DNA from: Thysanoteuthis rhombus
Lineage: Eukaryota > Mollusca > Cephalopoda > Oegopsida > Thysanoteuthidae
Assembly: GCA_963457665.1 (NCBI GenBank)
Contig: OY735227.1
Coordinates: 43,932,742 to 43,996,741, forward strand
Length of the DNA stretch: 64,000 nt
Direction of reading: 5' to 3'
How positions within the stretch are numbered: position 1 is the first letter of the stretch; the number at the start of each line of letters is the position of its first letter. The translations under genes were made by a program, and so were the position numbers. Below, one piece after another: positions 42,481 through 54,284 of the stretch. Below the pieces are notes generated by a model. It saw only the letters and a program-made list of their open reading frames with translations. It was not told the DNA's origin and did no database searches.

Positions 42481-42672
42481 CTGATCATAGCCAGAGGGTA
42501 GGGGATCCTAAAAATAGTGCAACAATAGTCTGATCTTGGGCAGAAATGCTGATTCATACATAAATAACCCCAGGATTCTTCATCCTGCTGGTAAAATAAC
42601 AATATTGGAAAATGATTTGGGTGAAAAGCAAAAATAATGGCGTGAGAATATCAATGAAATGATTAAAAAGAA

Positions 42673-43076
42673 TGCTCAATAGAAATTGTCACATGACCAA
42701 TTTCTTTGAGCTGCATACCAGGTTAGGGGTGATCAATTAAAGAATGGAAAAAGGAGAGATCAATGAATGAATTACATCTTTCACATTTTGTTGGTTTGCG
42801 ATCTGAATTAAAATAAAACAAAAAAAATGTATGAATGCAACCAGGAGCAAACTAAGGGATTAATTTAGAATAAACTTTCATTGCAATTTGAACCTCCCAC
42901 TAAAACTAATTGGTTGAAAGGGGTATTTAAAAAAAAACGTTTCTTCTAGACATAAGGAATAAAGGCTTTACTTTTCAGCCCTCTAGCTCCATTAGAGTAG
43001 CTTTTATGTTATATACATTATCAATCTGCCAAACCAACTTAAAAACTTAACAAAGATATGTTGACAGTTTCGACAA
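42673..43076 (-). repeat. Family A repeat, near full length
   Basis: CTCAATAGAAATTGTCACATG, GGTTAGGGGTGATCAATTAA, AGAGATCAATGAATGAATTA, TAAACTTTCATTGCAATTTG, CAGCCCTCTAGCTCCATT, and TGTTGACAGTTTCGAC mark the family in order. Confidence 0.85.
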
Positions 43077-43539
43077 ATAAGCGAAAATCCTTTATCTAAA
43101 GAATTTCAAGGTTTACTCTATCAGCCAATGAGTTTTCCGAAAAAAAGCAACAATAATAAGATGAGGTAAAACTAGCATTGAAATAATAAAAAGCCAATTT
43201 TATCTTTGCGATTCCTCATTGACAACACCTTGAAAAATAATCTGAATAAAGGTTATCTGTGTAAAAATAGAGGTATCCCTAAAAGTCAGTTAACCATGGA
43301 GAGTAAGGCATTTGTTCTATAAACATCAGAATTAGGGGTTTGTTCTCCCAAAGTAGATCAAGCATTAATGTCTATATTTTGGAATGTAACGTTTGTTTAT
43401 ATTTATAAGATGTAGTATCATATATCATAATACAGTTATCAACTCCACCTACTCAGTTGCTGGAACAAGATCTACATTTGTAGAAACTTTACTTACAACC
43501 ACTACTACATATGCATATATATGTCTGCACACACCAACC

Positions 43540-43610
43540 TACACACACACACACACACTCTCACACAAACACATACATGCACATGTATATATCCATATAC
43601 TCTCACTGAA

Positions 43611-43662
<52 letters not shown>
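43540..43662. repeat. (CA)n microsatellite
   Basis: Degenerate ACACAC units from 43540 then a pure run at 43613-43662. Confidence 0.95.
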
Positions 43663-43665
<3 letters not shown>

Positions 43666-43880
43666 CTCACACAAAGTTACTCTTTAACTCTTTGATGTAC
43701 CTATCTTTTTATTCCACTGTTAAGTGCTTCATCCTCTGTTCATTAACCTGACTAATAACAAGAATGGTATGATAGAATATATACCATTGTATTCCTGGAT
43801 ATATATAGATAAAAGGATTGTATTAAAAACAACCCACCATACAGCTATCAACATGTCAAAATGATACTTCGAACAGTTGA

Positions 43881-43924
<44 letters not shown>
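43881..43924. repeat. (CA)n-(TA)n compound microsatellite
   Basis: ACACAC passes directly into ATATAT. Confidence 0.95.
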
Positions 43925-44413
43925 TTCTATTTTTTATGCATATTGTTGCAATTTATACAAGTAGAGTGCTTAATATCCTTGTAGCTAGGGCTATTATGAA
44001 AATTATAAGGATGAAAAAATGAAAAAGAATTACACACAAACATCTTAACAGACACATAGCGACACTCACAGACACAAACAATGATAACATAGAAATTTTT
44101 AAAAAATCTTTAAAAAATGGTACAAATGACTTCATGCCCAGATGACTTTGACAAACTTTACTGTCTAGACTGAAAAAGTTTTGAAGCAAGGAAGAAGGAA
44201 AGAAAGGAAAAAATGAATATGTTCTCAAACTTTGGACAGTCACAATAGCTACAAACAGAATTGAATATCACCCAACAAATGCAAACCACTTTTGGCCATT
44301 TGTAAGAAACTGATTGTCATGTATTAAATCTAATGTAACTTATAATCTTGGATTATAATCATTATATATACATATATATATATATGTATAAATTATGAAA
44401 CATGGATGGATGG

Positions 44414-44640
44414 ATGATCAGTTAAAAAATTGGAAAAAGGGGTGATCAATGAATAAGTTATTTTTCTTACCTTTTGGGGTTGTGATCACTAAAAAGAACA
44501 AATTGAAAAGAAAAAACAAGTACGAATGCTGCTGGATACAAAAAAAGGGACCAATTTGGCATAAACTTTCATTGTAAATTGGACCCCCCCAAAATTGGGA
44601 GGGAAGTAATTTTCAGATAACAAAAAACATTTTCCCTACT
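44414..44640 (-). repeat. Family A repeat, truncated
   Basis: It begins within the family at GATGATCAGTTAAAAAATTGG, then GGGGTGATCAATGAATAAG, GGGACCAATTTGGCATAAAC, TTTCATTGTAAATTGG and ACATTTTCCC. The GGTCTGGTT end and the CTCCATTGG end are both missing. Confidence 0.8.
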
Positions 44641-45120
44641 CTTTGAGGATTGTGCATGTTCACAATTTCAAATTTCTACCATGGACAGTCAAGGCTGGTT
44701 GAAGTCTAGATAGAATCAAATGTCAGAACACATGAATAACTTGAACTTAACAACAGCGATTAACCAAGTTATATCCCTTTTAATTGCACAAAACTTCTCT
44801 TTGATTGTAGTCCACAAGTGTAGAAATGTATTGGTTCTTGTGACATAAACGTTATCTTCTCCACATAAGAAGGAATCAAGTAGTGTTTAATTTGGGGAAT
44901 GTAGAGGGTATTCAACACTGCTTTTCATCCAGTCTTTCAGTCCTGGGAATGTTTTGTTAAGATTAGACCTGATATCATTATGAAACCAGGGAGCTGCTCT
45001 CTCTCTCTGGTAAAAGATACAAGAGCTCCTCTCCATCAAATAACTGAAGAATCCCTGACACAATTGATCTTTGAAGCATGGGTGTATATTTTGGGACATC
45101 GTCTTTGAGGGATACCCTCT
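44640..45120. other. No gene recognised
   Basis: No shared repeat and no supported frame. A short (CT)n tract lies at 44999-45008. Confidence 0.4.
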
Positions 45121-45125
45121 GCGTG

Positions 45126-45182
45126 TTTGTATGTGTGTATGTGTGTGCGTGTGTGTGTGTGTGTGTGCGTGTGTGTTTGCGT
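45126..45182. repeat. (GT)n microsatellite
   Basis: GTGTGT repeat with GC interruptions. Confidence 0.95.
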
Positions 45183-45397
45183 GTTTCTTCAGAACAGATA
45201 AAGATTCCAAGATTTATAACTCTTGTGAACATCACTTCAAAGATAAAAGTACGAGTTATAATGCAATTCTCAATTTTGGATTTTAAACTATCTTGCCATG
45301 GCTTCTGAGTTTGAATACTTCAGACAATTATTTTTTATTCTGAAATTATACACATGTAGTTTGTGTGTGTGTACAACTGTGTATATGTGGGTTCGTG

Positions 45398-45405
<8 letters not shown>

Positions 45406-45433
<28 letters not shown>

Positions 45434-45434
45434 G
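45406..45434. repeat. (TA)n microsatellite
   Basis: Short TA repeat after a GTGTATG-rich patch. Confidence 0.9.
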
Positions 45435-45487
45435 TTGTCTTTTGATTTCAATGACTGAGTGAAATTGATCAGTGACAATGAAAACTA

Positions 45488-45589
<102 letters not shown>

Positions 45590-45844
45590 CAAATAGAAAG
45601 GTACAAGTATTCCACAAGTGGGTTCCAATAAGTATAAAAGATAAGTAAGAAGTAAGGAAAAGCCACACTGGTTGGAGGGTTTTTATATTTAATAACTTGG
45701 ATATTTAGTAAAGAGGGTTTGTGTTTATAGTTGTATCTTTCAGCTTGTATTTTTTCTGTGACCTATCAACACAAAAAATATCCAAGTAATTAAAAATAAA
45801 ATAATCTCCAACCAGTGTGGCTATTCTGCTGAAAATAATAAAAA

Positions 45845-45905
45845 TGTTTTTAAAATGCTTTTTAAAGATGGTTTGTTGGGCACGTATCATGTGCGGCCAC
45901 TCACA
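45845..45905 (+). repeat. Interspersed repeat fragment, copy 2 of 2
   Basis: GGGCACGTATCATGTGCGGCC and ACTCACATA match 512-545. It lies in a 123-codon frame (45817-46188) that has no other support. Confidence 0.45.
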
Positions 45906-46109
45906 TACACTAATTTATATTCTTGCTCTGATTATATCTTATGACTGTTATTTCCTTTGCCTACAGGTTCTCTCAGGTGAAAAGTTTTGTTCATTCCTAA
46001 CTTGGATTTCCGTTATCAATTTTCTCAAGTTACATAGAAAGCCAACTATCTCCTTCCTTTGCCTTCTGGCAGATCGGCCAAAAGATACACTCAAGAACAG
46101 TTTTCCCTT

Positions 46110-46162
46110 GTTTGTTTATATTTCATTCTTCACTTTCATATGGAAGGTAGATTGTTCAATTG
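46110..46162 (+). repeat. Direct repeat flanking a family-A copy, left
   Basis: This 53-bp segment (GTTTGTTTATATTTCATTC, then ACTTTCATATGGAAGG) matches 46590-46642 at about 43 of 53 positions by eye. The two copies lie on either side of the family-A element at 46203-46589. Confidence 0.7.
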
Positions 46163-46202
46163 TTTGTGTATTGCACTGGGAAATCTAGTGTCATGAATAC
46201 TA

Positions 46203-46589
46203 TCAGAAACTGTCAATGAAAACTGTCAATATAGTCAACATAAGTTTCTTTAGTTTTTAATTGAATCTGGCTGGTTGGCTGGCTGACTGGTTATGCATGT
46301 GTCATGCATACTGGCCATACCGACAGAGCTAGGGGGTTGAAATTTTCAATATTTACCCCTTATTATGTCTAGTTGGGATTCAATTTGCAATGTAAGTTTA
46401 TGCTAAATTGATCCCTTTGTTTGTATTCAGCAGCCACGTTTGAAAATTCAGACTTTTTTACTGATCACTACCCAACAAAAGGTGGGAGAATTAAGTCATC
46501 AATTGATTGCCCCTTTTTCCAATTTCTTAATGGATCACCCCTGAAATGGCATGTTGGACATGTAATGGTTCCTATCAAGTAACTAACCA
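46203..46589 (+). repeat. Family A repeat, near full length
   Basis: CAGAAACTGTCAATGAAAAC, TGTCAATATAGTCAACATAAG, a TGGCTGGTTGGCTGGCTGAC block, GAGCTAGGGGGTTGAAA, GGGATTCAATTTGCAATGTA, GACTTTTTTACTGATCACTA, CAATTGATTGCCCC and GGTTCCTATCAAGTAACTAA. Both ends are well preserved and the inverted terminal motif is visible (CAGAAACTG against GGTTCCTATC). Confidence 0.9.
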
Positions 46590-46642
46590 GTTTGTTTATC
46601 TTTCATTCCTTACTTTCATATAAAAGGTAAGTTGCTCAGTCG
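46590..46642 (+). repeat. Direct repeat flanking a family-A copy, right
   Basis: See 46110-46162. This copy ends GTTGCTCAGTCGGTAG, which looks like a polymerase III A box, so the flanking segment may be part of a tRNA-derived SINE. Confidence 0.65.
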
Positions 46643-46674
46643 GTAGTGGTATGAGCATAGTCTCCTCTAAGCTA

Positions 46675-46760
46675 CGCCCATGTAATTAGGGCACGAAGGA
46701 AATTAATGTGTGCAAAAAGGATTAGTTACCTGAATCAATCTAGTAATTATCAATTATACT
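46675..46760 (+). repeat. Interspersed repeat shared with 63495-63650
   Basis: GGAAATTAATGTGTGCAAAAA, GGATTAGTTA, and AATAATTAT-type blocks recur on the minus strand near 63500-63590. It follows the A-box-like motif at 46626, suggesting both belong to one SINE. Confidence 0.5.
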
Positions 46761-47069
46761 TATAATTTCCAGTATAACAATAATGTTATAATTTCTGATT
46801 AATTTGATACTAATGATTATTACTGAATAAAACATACTCATGTATTATATAAATCTTTTATACAATTATAGTCAATGAAAAACTGGAAAGAAACATATCT
46901 TGTGTAGAATACAAACTGACTCAACAGAATTTGTGGCAGCTGTACTTGACTTTTATTCCAGTTCCAGTGTTGACATAGAATGATTCTATATAATTTACAT
47001 TATGTTTAGAAACACAAAATTTATATAGTATTTAGATGTATTAAGAAATGAATATATGATCTGACTAAA

Positions 47070-47400
47070 TGATCATGAATTGTTATATTATATTGAAAGT
47101 CTTACGCAAAATGATCTCCCATCATTATACGGTTATTATACTACTTGGCCCAGACAACATAAATAGAATAAATAATTGAAGAAAATGAGGCTGCTGTAGG
47201 AACTGAATCTGCGATTTATAGGGTCACCACTTCAACGTAGCATTGCTCTCACTACTGATCATTTATTTCTGCAGCTGCCCCGTTTTCTTAAATTGTTTAT
47301 TCTATTTTCATTGTCTTGGCCAAGTGATATATCAACAGTGTAATGACAGGAGATCTTTTTGAATAAGAATTTCAATATAATAAAATGCAATTTTTGATCA
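47070..47400. repeat. Foldback element, 331 bp
   Basis: The left arm begins TGATCATGAATTGTTATATTA and reads TATTGAAAGTCTT, GATCTCCCATCATTATACGG, TGGCCCAGACAACATAAATAG, GGCTGCTGTAGGAAC. The right arm, inverted, begins TGATCAAAAATTGCATTTTA and follows with the same blocks. The arms are about 140 bp with a short centre (about 47215-47265). Related arms occur at 23026-23140 and 48563-48750. Probably a non-autonomous DNA transposon. Confidence 0.8.
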
Positions 47401-48460
47401 TACAGTTCAGAGCAAAAGCACAGACATGTTCACACAAAATCACAAATTAGTTGCAAGAATAAGCTCACATTAAGAGAGACAAAATTATGAATGAAACACA
47501 CTTTTCATTCATGGATTGCAGTGAATATGACATCCTTTTTGAGGACATGATAACTTTAAGGACAAAGACAGCCACATCAGAGAGCACAAAGACATCTATT
47601 ATGCTGACAACATAGATGAGACTCTCCTGATGTCAATTTCTGACATAGACAGTTATGAAGAAGACTAAAGTGTGCTTAATATTGATGTGAATAAAACATT
47701 TTAAACAACTCCGGTGTTTGGTTAGTAATTTAAACTCTTTGTTACTTGTTAGTTAGATTTCATCATAGATATAACTTATTCTGGTTATGCTGTCTCAAAT
47801 ATGACTGCACACTTGGGTAAAAAGCAAAATGGGATAACATTTACTTCTTATGTATAATACTTACCACAAAGTCTCAGATTTAAGAATTTTGAAAAAAGTG
47901 CGTATTATACACGAATAATTATGGCAGTTTAAAGAATAGAATGTTAACTAATGGAACCATTCTGATACCATGATAAACCGTTAGAGTTTTTTAAACCATG
48001 AAAGATGGAATGAGTCAAAATTATCTTGTAATGATTTCAAGCTTAAATTTGCAGAAGCATGCACACATACTTTTATCACAACGAATTCTGTGCATACTGA
48101 GTACTAAAATTAGAGAGATAGTTGGTTACTAGTTCTATCTCTAAGGTGATCAACTCTTGACATCTTAGTGTACATCTGGTGGACACATTAACATCTCAGA
48201 TGTTTTGTGGACTTGAAAACCCGGATATCTATTAATGTTTTTGCCAGAGTCAGTTAGAGTTTCAAGTCGGTACCTGTTTTGTGTGAGCATATGTGTATAT
48301 GTTGAAGGGTGTGTGAGTAGAAGGTGTGTGTGTAGAAGAGTGAATTTTTGTTGGTTAAGAGTTATGCTTCAGATTATCAAGTCTTATTAGTCACATTAGG
48401 ATACATAATTAAACCAGATTTCCAACATGGCTTTTCCTTCATACTAATATATTAATACAC
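47400..48460. other. AT-rich sequence, no gene recognised
   Basis: No repeats shared with the rest of the window, no supported frame. Confidence 0.4.
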
Positions 48461-48464
48461 CTTT

Positions 48465-48466
<2 letters not shown>

Positions 48467-48507
<41 letters not shown>

Positions 48508-48517
48508 GTATATATTA
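48467..48517. repeat. (TA)n microsatellite
   Basis: TA repeat with GTA interruptions. Confidence 0.9.
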
Positions 48518-48562
48518 TTATATGAGTTGCACATACACATGTATATATATATGAATGCATTA

Positions 48563-48750
48563 TATTGTTTGAATTATTTGGACAGTGTATATAGAATGAA
48601 CAATAAATGAAAAATGGGGCCGCTGCATTTTCTTTAATTCTTTATTCTACTTACACTGTTCTGGCCAAATGACTCGTTCTCTGTATACTAATGGCAGGTA
48701 TTTCAAATAGAGTTTCAAATGCATTCATACAAATTGCATTGGATTATATA
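48563..48750. repeat. Foldback element, same family, compact
   Basis: ATTTGGACAGTGTATATAGAA and AAATGGGGCCGCTGCA on the left are followed directly by the inverse TTCTTTATTCTACTTACACTG and TTCTGGCCAAATGAC. The centre (about 48608-48631) is nearly unspaced. The right arm continues to ACAAATTGCATTGG, as in the 47070 element. Confidence 0.7.
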
Positions 48751-49257
48751 TCCGTTTTTCAACACACACATATAGATGCATACATTGTCAAAAATAACAG
48801 ACGAACCATGTCTGATTGCATCACATTGAAATAACAGATGAATTCGTAATGTGATGCTCATATAATATGATTATTAATTATATATCTAAACATACATAAT
48901 CAAGATAGCTTTACAGCTTTAAACTCTAAGTATCAAAAAACTTCTTCAATAGATTTTTTTGTGTCACTCCAGTCACCCATTTCCCAATATCTGTCAATGC
49001 AATTTTCCAAAGTGTTTTTTCTCCCGATTCCCTTATATTTTGTTATTGTTGAACAATAGATAAATTGTCTCTTATTGGGATCATCAGTTGTTTATAGTGT
49101 AACTGTTTTGAGGATTTCAAAAACAATACAGTTATATCAACATGGTGCCCCAACAGTGTTAATCGAACACTACCCGCTTTATTATATAGTTTATGCTATA
49201 CACGTAGTTTGTCATTTTATACAAGGTTTTACATGTTATATTGGTATTATTTCATAT

Positions 49258-49259
<2 letters not shown>

Positions 49260-49316
<57 letters not shown>
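49260..49316. repeat. (TA)n microsatellite
   Basis: TA repeat with one GTA step. Confidence 0.95.
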
Positions 49317-49319
49317 TAA

Positions 49320-49679
49320 AAATTTAGGAGAGAAATTACCCAACACTCTTGACTATTAGTTGAACCAAAAAACAGAGTTTTAGTGTATTGCTGTATATTA
49401 TATGATTGATGTATTGACTACTGTATATTTTATCTATGTAAATTCAAAAATTCATCTAATCTACTTAGTTATATATATATATATATGTATATATAAGAAT
49501 TGCAAGGACATACATATGTGTATATATAGATGTATAGATATAGATAATGTATAATTTGGCAACATACTTCCATTAATACCTCTTTCAGTAAAAATGATGG
49601 CCAAAAACAAGAGAAGATTTGTAATAAAAATCAAGAAGATGCTCCTTGTCTATCATTTTTAATGAAAGATATACATATG

Positions 49680-49713
<34 letters not shown>

Positions 49714-50443
49714 CATGTTTGCATATGTACCTATGTGTGTATATATGTATATATATACACATAAATTTATTGTGTATGAATTTGTATAGAATATCTGTTT
49801 TGGCAGTTTAATCTGGGTATTTGGTTTTTCTGTTGTAAAAAAAGATGACCTATAAGTAATCCAAAGCTCAGATTAGTGAATATCAAATGACTCAACTGAA
49901 TCCTCTCTGATTTCTGATAAGTTTTTAACTACTCCTTGAATTTGAATCGAGGGAAAGAAGGTTTTGATTTTATTTCAATTTCTAAAGTTCTCAGCATTTT
50001 ATATTTCCACTGGTTTCATTTACTCTTAATATTTATGAGTCAACGATACCCTCATGCGGGAACTGTAGATCTTGGAAGTGAAGTTTTGGCTTACATTCTC
50101 TTTTAGAAACATTTGTCTCACCATCTTGAGTTTAGCATTAAGAAAAGTTATACAGTCATCTTTGAATCCATTTTCTTGGATTTCTTTAACAGCCATTTTG
50201 TATGATTAAAAGAGTCTAGATTCTCAAAATATAACTCAAATTTGGTAAATTCTATTTCAAGGTAACAATGTACACCCCAAAAACTCATACAAAGGCTCTA
50301 GAAAGTATGAATATGCAATAAATTGATATTAATGATCACAAATAACATTATTCTCAATCTAAAGATCTAAATATTTAATAACATTATTCTTGATCCAAAG
50401 ATACCATTCTTTTTATTAATACAGTGATATTTCATATATATTT

Positions 50444-50445
<2 letters not shown>
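49320..50445. other. AT-rich sequence with small TA/TG tracts
   Basis: Small tracts at 49470-49495 and 49675-49760. No gene was seen. Confidence 0.4.

Positions 50446-50450
<5 letters not shown>

Positions 50451-50476
<26 letters not shown>
50451..50476. repeat. (TA)n microsatellite
   Basis: Short TA tract. Confidence 0.9.
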
Positions 50477-50477
<1 letters not shown>

Positions 50478-50580
50478 TGTGTATATGTATGTCAATAAAA
50501 ATATTGTATAATTATACAAGATATTGATAAGTTTTTAACAAAATAATACCATTCTTTGTAATTTATATAGAAACATTTTA

Positions 50581-50583
<3 letters not shown>

Positions 50584-50618
<35 letters not shown>
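50584..50618. repeat. (TA)n microsatellite
   Basis: Short TA tract. Confidence 0.9.
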
Positions 50619-50621
<3 letters not shown>

Positions 50622-51129
50622 CTGAAGGATTGAAATAAAGTCTATATAACATTTTTAGCTTTAAAATGGCCATTTTCCTTTTAATTAGCCACTTATATCA
50701 ATTTGAAATGAATCTAGCTACTTTTAGCCATTCAAAATGGTCATTCAAAAAACACAGGAAAATACTTCAATTTAAAGATTCTATTCTGGAATGACAGAAG
50801 CCAAAATATCAACACCATACAAAAGAATGTCAAGAACCATAAGTTCAGTGATGCATCCACCATCCATGGTGGTGGTAGCAGGAAGAGGAGGAAGAAAGGT
50901 CAGTAGTCTTTCTTTGAGTGAATTGATTCTCATACTTATAAAATATCACAATACGGAAATATTTTGCATATATTCACTAAGAATCGTAAATGGCATTTTT
51001 TGCGGCTAGTAAAAAAATTGATCGGAATAGATGTTATTTTAATAATGTAACTCCTTACAATGATATTATACCTCTTCCTTCCTTCCTATTTCTGTTGTTT
51101 AACATAACTGGTACTGGTCAACAGATCCT

Positions 51130-51690
51130 GACCCCCACCCACCAAAAATCGTCTTATAAAAATTTGTGGAGGCCAGCAAACAGCCATGTTTTATGCTGTC
51201 TATGATTGAGAAAGGTTCAGAAAGGTCATCTGTCTTGCTCAAGCTGTGCATCGTGAAGTTGAAAAATCATGTTCAGAAATTTAGACGGCAACCCAGATTA
51301 TCCAGAGAACCAACTTATTTACTGAAGGCATTTATCAGGTCGACAAAGTTGATGTGCAGACCTTTTGATTTGTTCACAGAATTTTCCTTGAATCTGCCTT
51401 AGGGCAAAAACCATGTCATACAGACTCGGTTCTGAAAGTACAATTGCTCTTTGGTTTCTGATCCTCAGCAACTTCAGCTGCCTGTCTATTTACTTGTATT
51501 CTCACAAAGATTTTTTGAGAGTTGGTAGATACCCTAGTAATTTGAGCAGCCCAACTTATTTCCTTTGTTTTTGCGTATGGTTATAAAGACTGCATGTATT
51601 TTAACCTTGCACCCAGTAGCTCACAAGGTATCCATGCAGAGCAGGGTCACCGTGTTTCTAGACCTCGAGAGCTATACCGTCAATGCCCGC
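51130..51690 (-). pseudogene. LINE reverse transcriptase core remnant
   Basis: On the minus strand, across frame changes, it reads GIDGI-like residues near the 5' side, SQKIFVRIQVNR, LYDMVFALRQIQGKFCEQ and HINFVDLINAFSK. These match RT motifs in order: the VGKIFARVILNRL block, the DMIF.LRQ..EK..EQ block and motif A (F-hydrophobic-D-L..AF), with the metal-binding Asp of motif A retained (codon within 51335-51345). The frame shifts between the first and second blocks, and a stop lies right after FSK. The YADD motif was not found. It is the only piece in the window showing the RT catalytic core. Likely related to the endonuclease-reverse transcriptase LINEs whose C-terminal ends occur elsewhere. 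Confidence 0.75.
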
Positions 51691-51699
51691 AGCTTTGCA

Positions 51700-52585
51700 C
51701 AATTCTACTGCTGTGTGCTTTATTATGATTCGTTTTGTGCATTATTTTTTTGGTCTGGGAACGCTAAAAGTTTTTCCCATGTAAATTAATGGTAATTGTC
51801 TCTCCGCTTCATCTCATTTCGGTTTATCAGAAATTTCATAGGAACACCGTACATTCAGGGACTCTTGTACCCGTTAGTAAACAAACCAGTCATCTCACTC
51901 AATGCTAATCGGGGTCAACTTAATTAGAGGTACCTTTATATCATACTGGTTGCCGAATGACAGAAATCCCTGGGGTCAAGACAAAATAAACGAAAGCGAT
52001 CAAAGGAAAATCTGAAATGATTCCTGCAAATAGAATTTGTCCATGAAAGAAGGGCCAAACAAATATTTTCAAAGACAACAGGATTTTATTTTTCCCCCTC
52101 AACACGTATTCCCTCATTTTTTTGTAAAGAAACACAGAGAAATCCTCAGTAGGGCTATAAATCCCAATTAGCTATAGTGGATGAAGGACAGACTTTTTCC
52201 GTGAGATTTTATTTCTTATTTAAGGATTATTTCATGATTGATAGTAACAGTCATTCTATGATTATTTCATAATAACTATAATTGACTGAGTTATGTTTGT
52301 AATTATTTAGTGAATACCAGTTGCTTTTGTAACAGTATACTTAAAACTGTGTGCTGTATCAGTATGTTTACACAGTAGTTTAAAAGGTGAAAGCAAAGTG
52401 TTTTTAACCAAAACTCTTATATTCATTTTGTATTAAACTCAGAGCAACTAAATACATACACAGGTTTGCTTTTAGCTTTATTGTCGTAAACTGGTTACAC
52501 TTTATTACAGCTGTATAAAAAAAAAAAATTCATACAGCCTGTGAATGTTCAAAGAATCCTAATAAATATAAGTTCACTGAAAATG
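51700..52585. other. No gene recognised
   Basis: AT-rich sequence without shared repeats. Confidence 0.4.
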
Positions 52586-52589
52586 ACAG

Positions 52590-53010
52590 TATTTCATCAT
52601 CAGCAGCAGCCTTTTAGCATCCATCATTGATGTAGACCTTTCCCAAGATTCGCCAGACCCCTCTATTATGGGTGCTGCAGAGCCAATACTTTGTGAACTT
52701 ATCAAGTTTGTCACGCCATCTTATTTTTTGCTAGCCACAGTTTTGCATATGATTTCAGGAGATCCATGTTATGAGTCATAATGTCCAGCAACAAGACCAG
52801 CCCATTGCCATTTGACTTTTCTTATGCATTCTATGATATCTCTGACTCCTGTTTTTTCTCTGATATATTGTGGCATCTTATGATATCTCTATGTGATGTT
52901 GAGCATGATTCTATCCTGTACACATTGCATGGTCCTCAGTTGAGGTTCAATCTTTTGGTTAGATTCTATGTTTCAGCTCCATAGGTGACTATCTGGAGTA
53001 TTCATTGATT
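52590..53010 (-). pseudogene. LINE reverse transcriptase C-terminal remnant
   Basis: Same family as 17571-17889 and 28535-28795. On the minus strand, with frame changes, it reads IVTYGAET, LRTMQCVQDRIMLN, YIREKTGVRDIIECI, KVKWQWAGLVAGH and ends in a short CAT-type tail (plus-strand CATCATCAGCAGCAGCC, about 52597). More N-terminal sequence is kept than in the other two copies. Numerous frame breaks; dead. Confidence 0.8.
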
Positions 53011-53452
53011 GTATATCCTTCTTTCAGGACTAATGGGATTTTCTTGTTCTTGAAAGTCGAGCTTGCTCTAACAAAAGCTCATCAACCTAGAATGGCTCTT
53101 TGCCTGATTTCTTCATCTTTTCAGGATTTCATGGATATTTGATGTCCTAGGTAGATGTAGTGATCTACACCAGGTTCAAATGTAGGGCTAATCATTTGGT
53201 TGGGTACCATGTTACAGCTCCCCATGGTTTACACAACAGCATTTAATATGATTAAATGATGATACTATATTAACATGATACCTGAAGCTATGAATCTAAT
53301 AAGGTAACTCAGCAGTTGATTCTCATACATAAACAAACATTGCAGCTTCGGTTTCTCTCTATATTGTTTTGCTTCAAGTCAGGCTTTTCAGGGGTACTTC
53401 TTTCCACCAACCATGAGAATTGACATACAACTTATATGAGACTTACTGTGAT

Positions 53453-53455
<3 letters not shown>

Positions 53456-53531
<76 letters not shown>

Positions 53532-53560
53532 GTATATGTGTATATATATAACATATATAT
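53456..53560. repeat. (TA)n microsatellite
   Basis: About 60 bp of pure TA, then interrupted TA/TG units. Confidence 0.95.
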
Positions 53561-53584
53561 ATATTCATATTTCAAAAAGTTGAT

Positions 53585-53695
53585 ATTTTTGTTATTCTAA
53601 TAGCTACAATGCTCAGTTCTTTTTTCTTTTGAAGCTTAAACTCTTAATGAATCATAATGCTGAGTGTTCAAGCTTCAAAATACAATTTTTATTTC
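53585..53695 (+). repeat. Foldback-type fragment related to 343-487
   Basis: TTTTGTTATTCTAATAGCTAC and AATGCTCAGTTCTTTT match the left arm near 350-376. AATCATAATGCTGAGTG also matches the inner block near 420 (AATTATAATGCGTGTG). Confidence 0.45.
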
Positions 53696-53862
53696 TCTCT
53701 CTCTCTCTCTCCCTCTCTCTCTATATATATATGTGTGTGTATGTATGTATATGTATGTGTATGTATATATATGTATATATGTATATATATATATATATGT
53801 ATGCATGTATGTATATGTATATATGTATGTATATATGTATGTATACATATATATATTTATAT

Positions 53863-53906
<44 letters not shown>

Positions 53907-53910
53907 GAAT
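53695..53910. repeat. Compound microsatellite (CT, TA, TGTA, CA, TA)
   Basis: Successive tracts of CT, TA/TGTA, CA and TA. Many overlapping Tyr/Ile/Cys/Val frames arise from it and are artefacts. Confidence 0.95.
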
Positions 53911-54284
53911 ACATAACTGTGAATATGTTTATATAAAACTATATGCATATGTTTGAATCTTTATATATGTATATGTGAGTGAGTGTACACATATACATAT
54001 GTATACACACGTGCACACATACATACACACACTTCTGAGCATTGATAAAGAGGAAGTGAAGTGTAGTTACCTGAGTAAATGTACCCTGAAGCTGACAGAT
54101 GTCTGCAGAAGTAACTCATAGGGTAGCTGTAGTCAATTATGGTGGTTTACATGAGGGTACTTAAGTAACACGTTATACCTCCACCCATATTAGGCGTGGC
54201 TGATAGAATAAAAGCTGTGACTAAGATATGATTAGTATATTTAAGTAAAGTGACTGAATTTTGGTTCAGAATTATAAAATAAGC

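Noticed and set aside
43393-43751. Thr/His-rich frames
   Set aside because: Translation of a (CA)n microsatellite.
45817-46188. 123-codon plus-strand frame
   Set aside because: It spans an interspersed repeat fragment, and its hydrophobic character follows from T-rich DNA; no splice or homology support.
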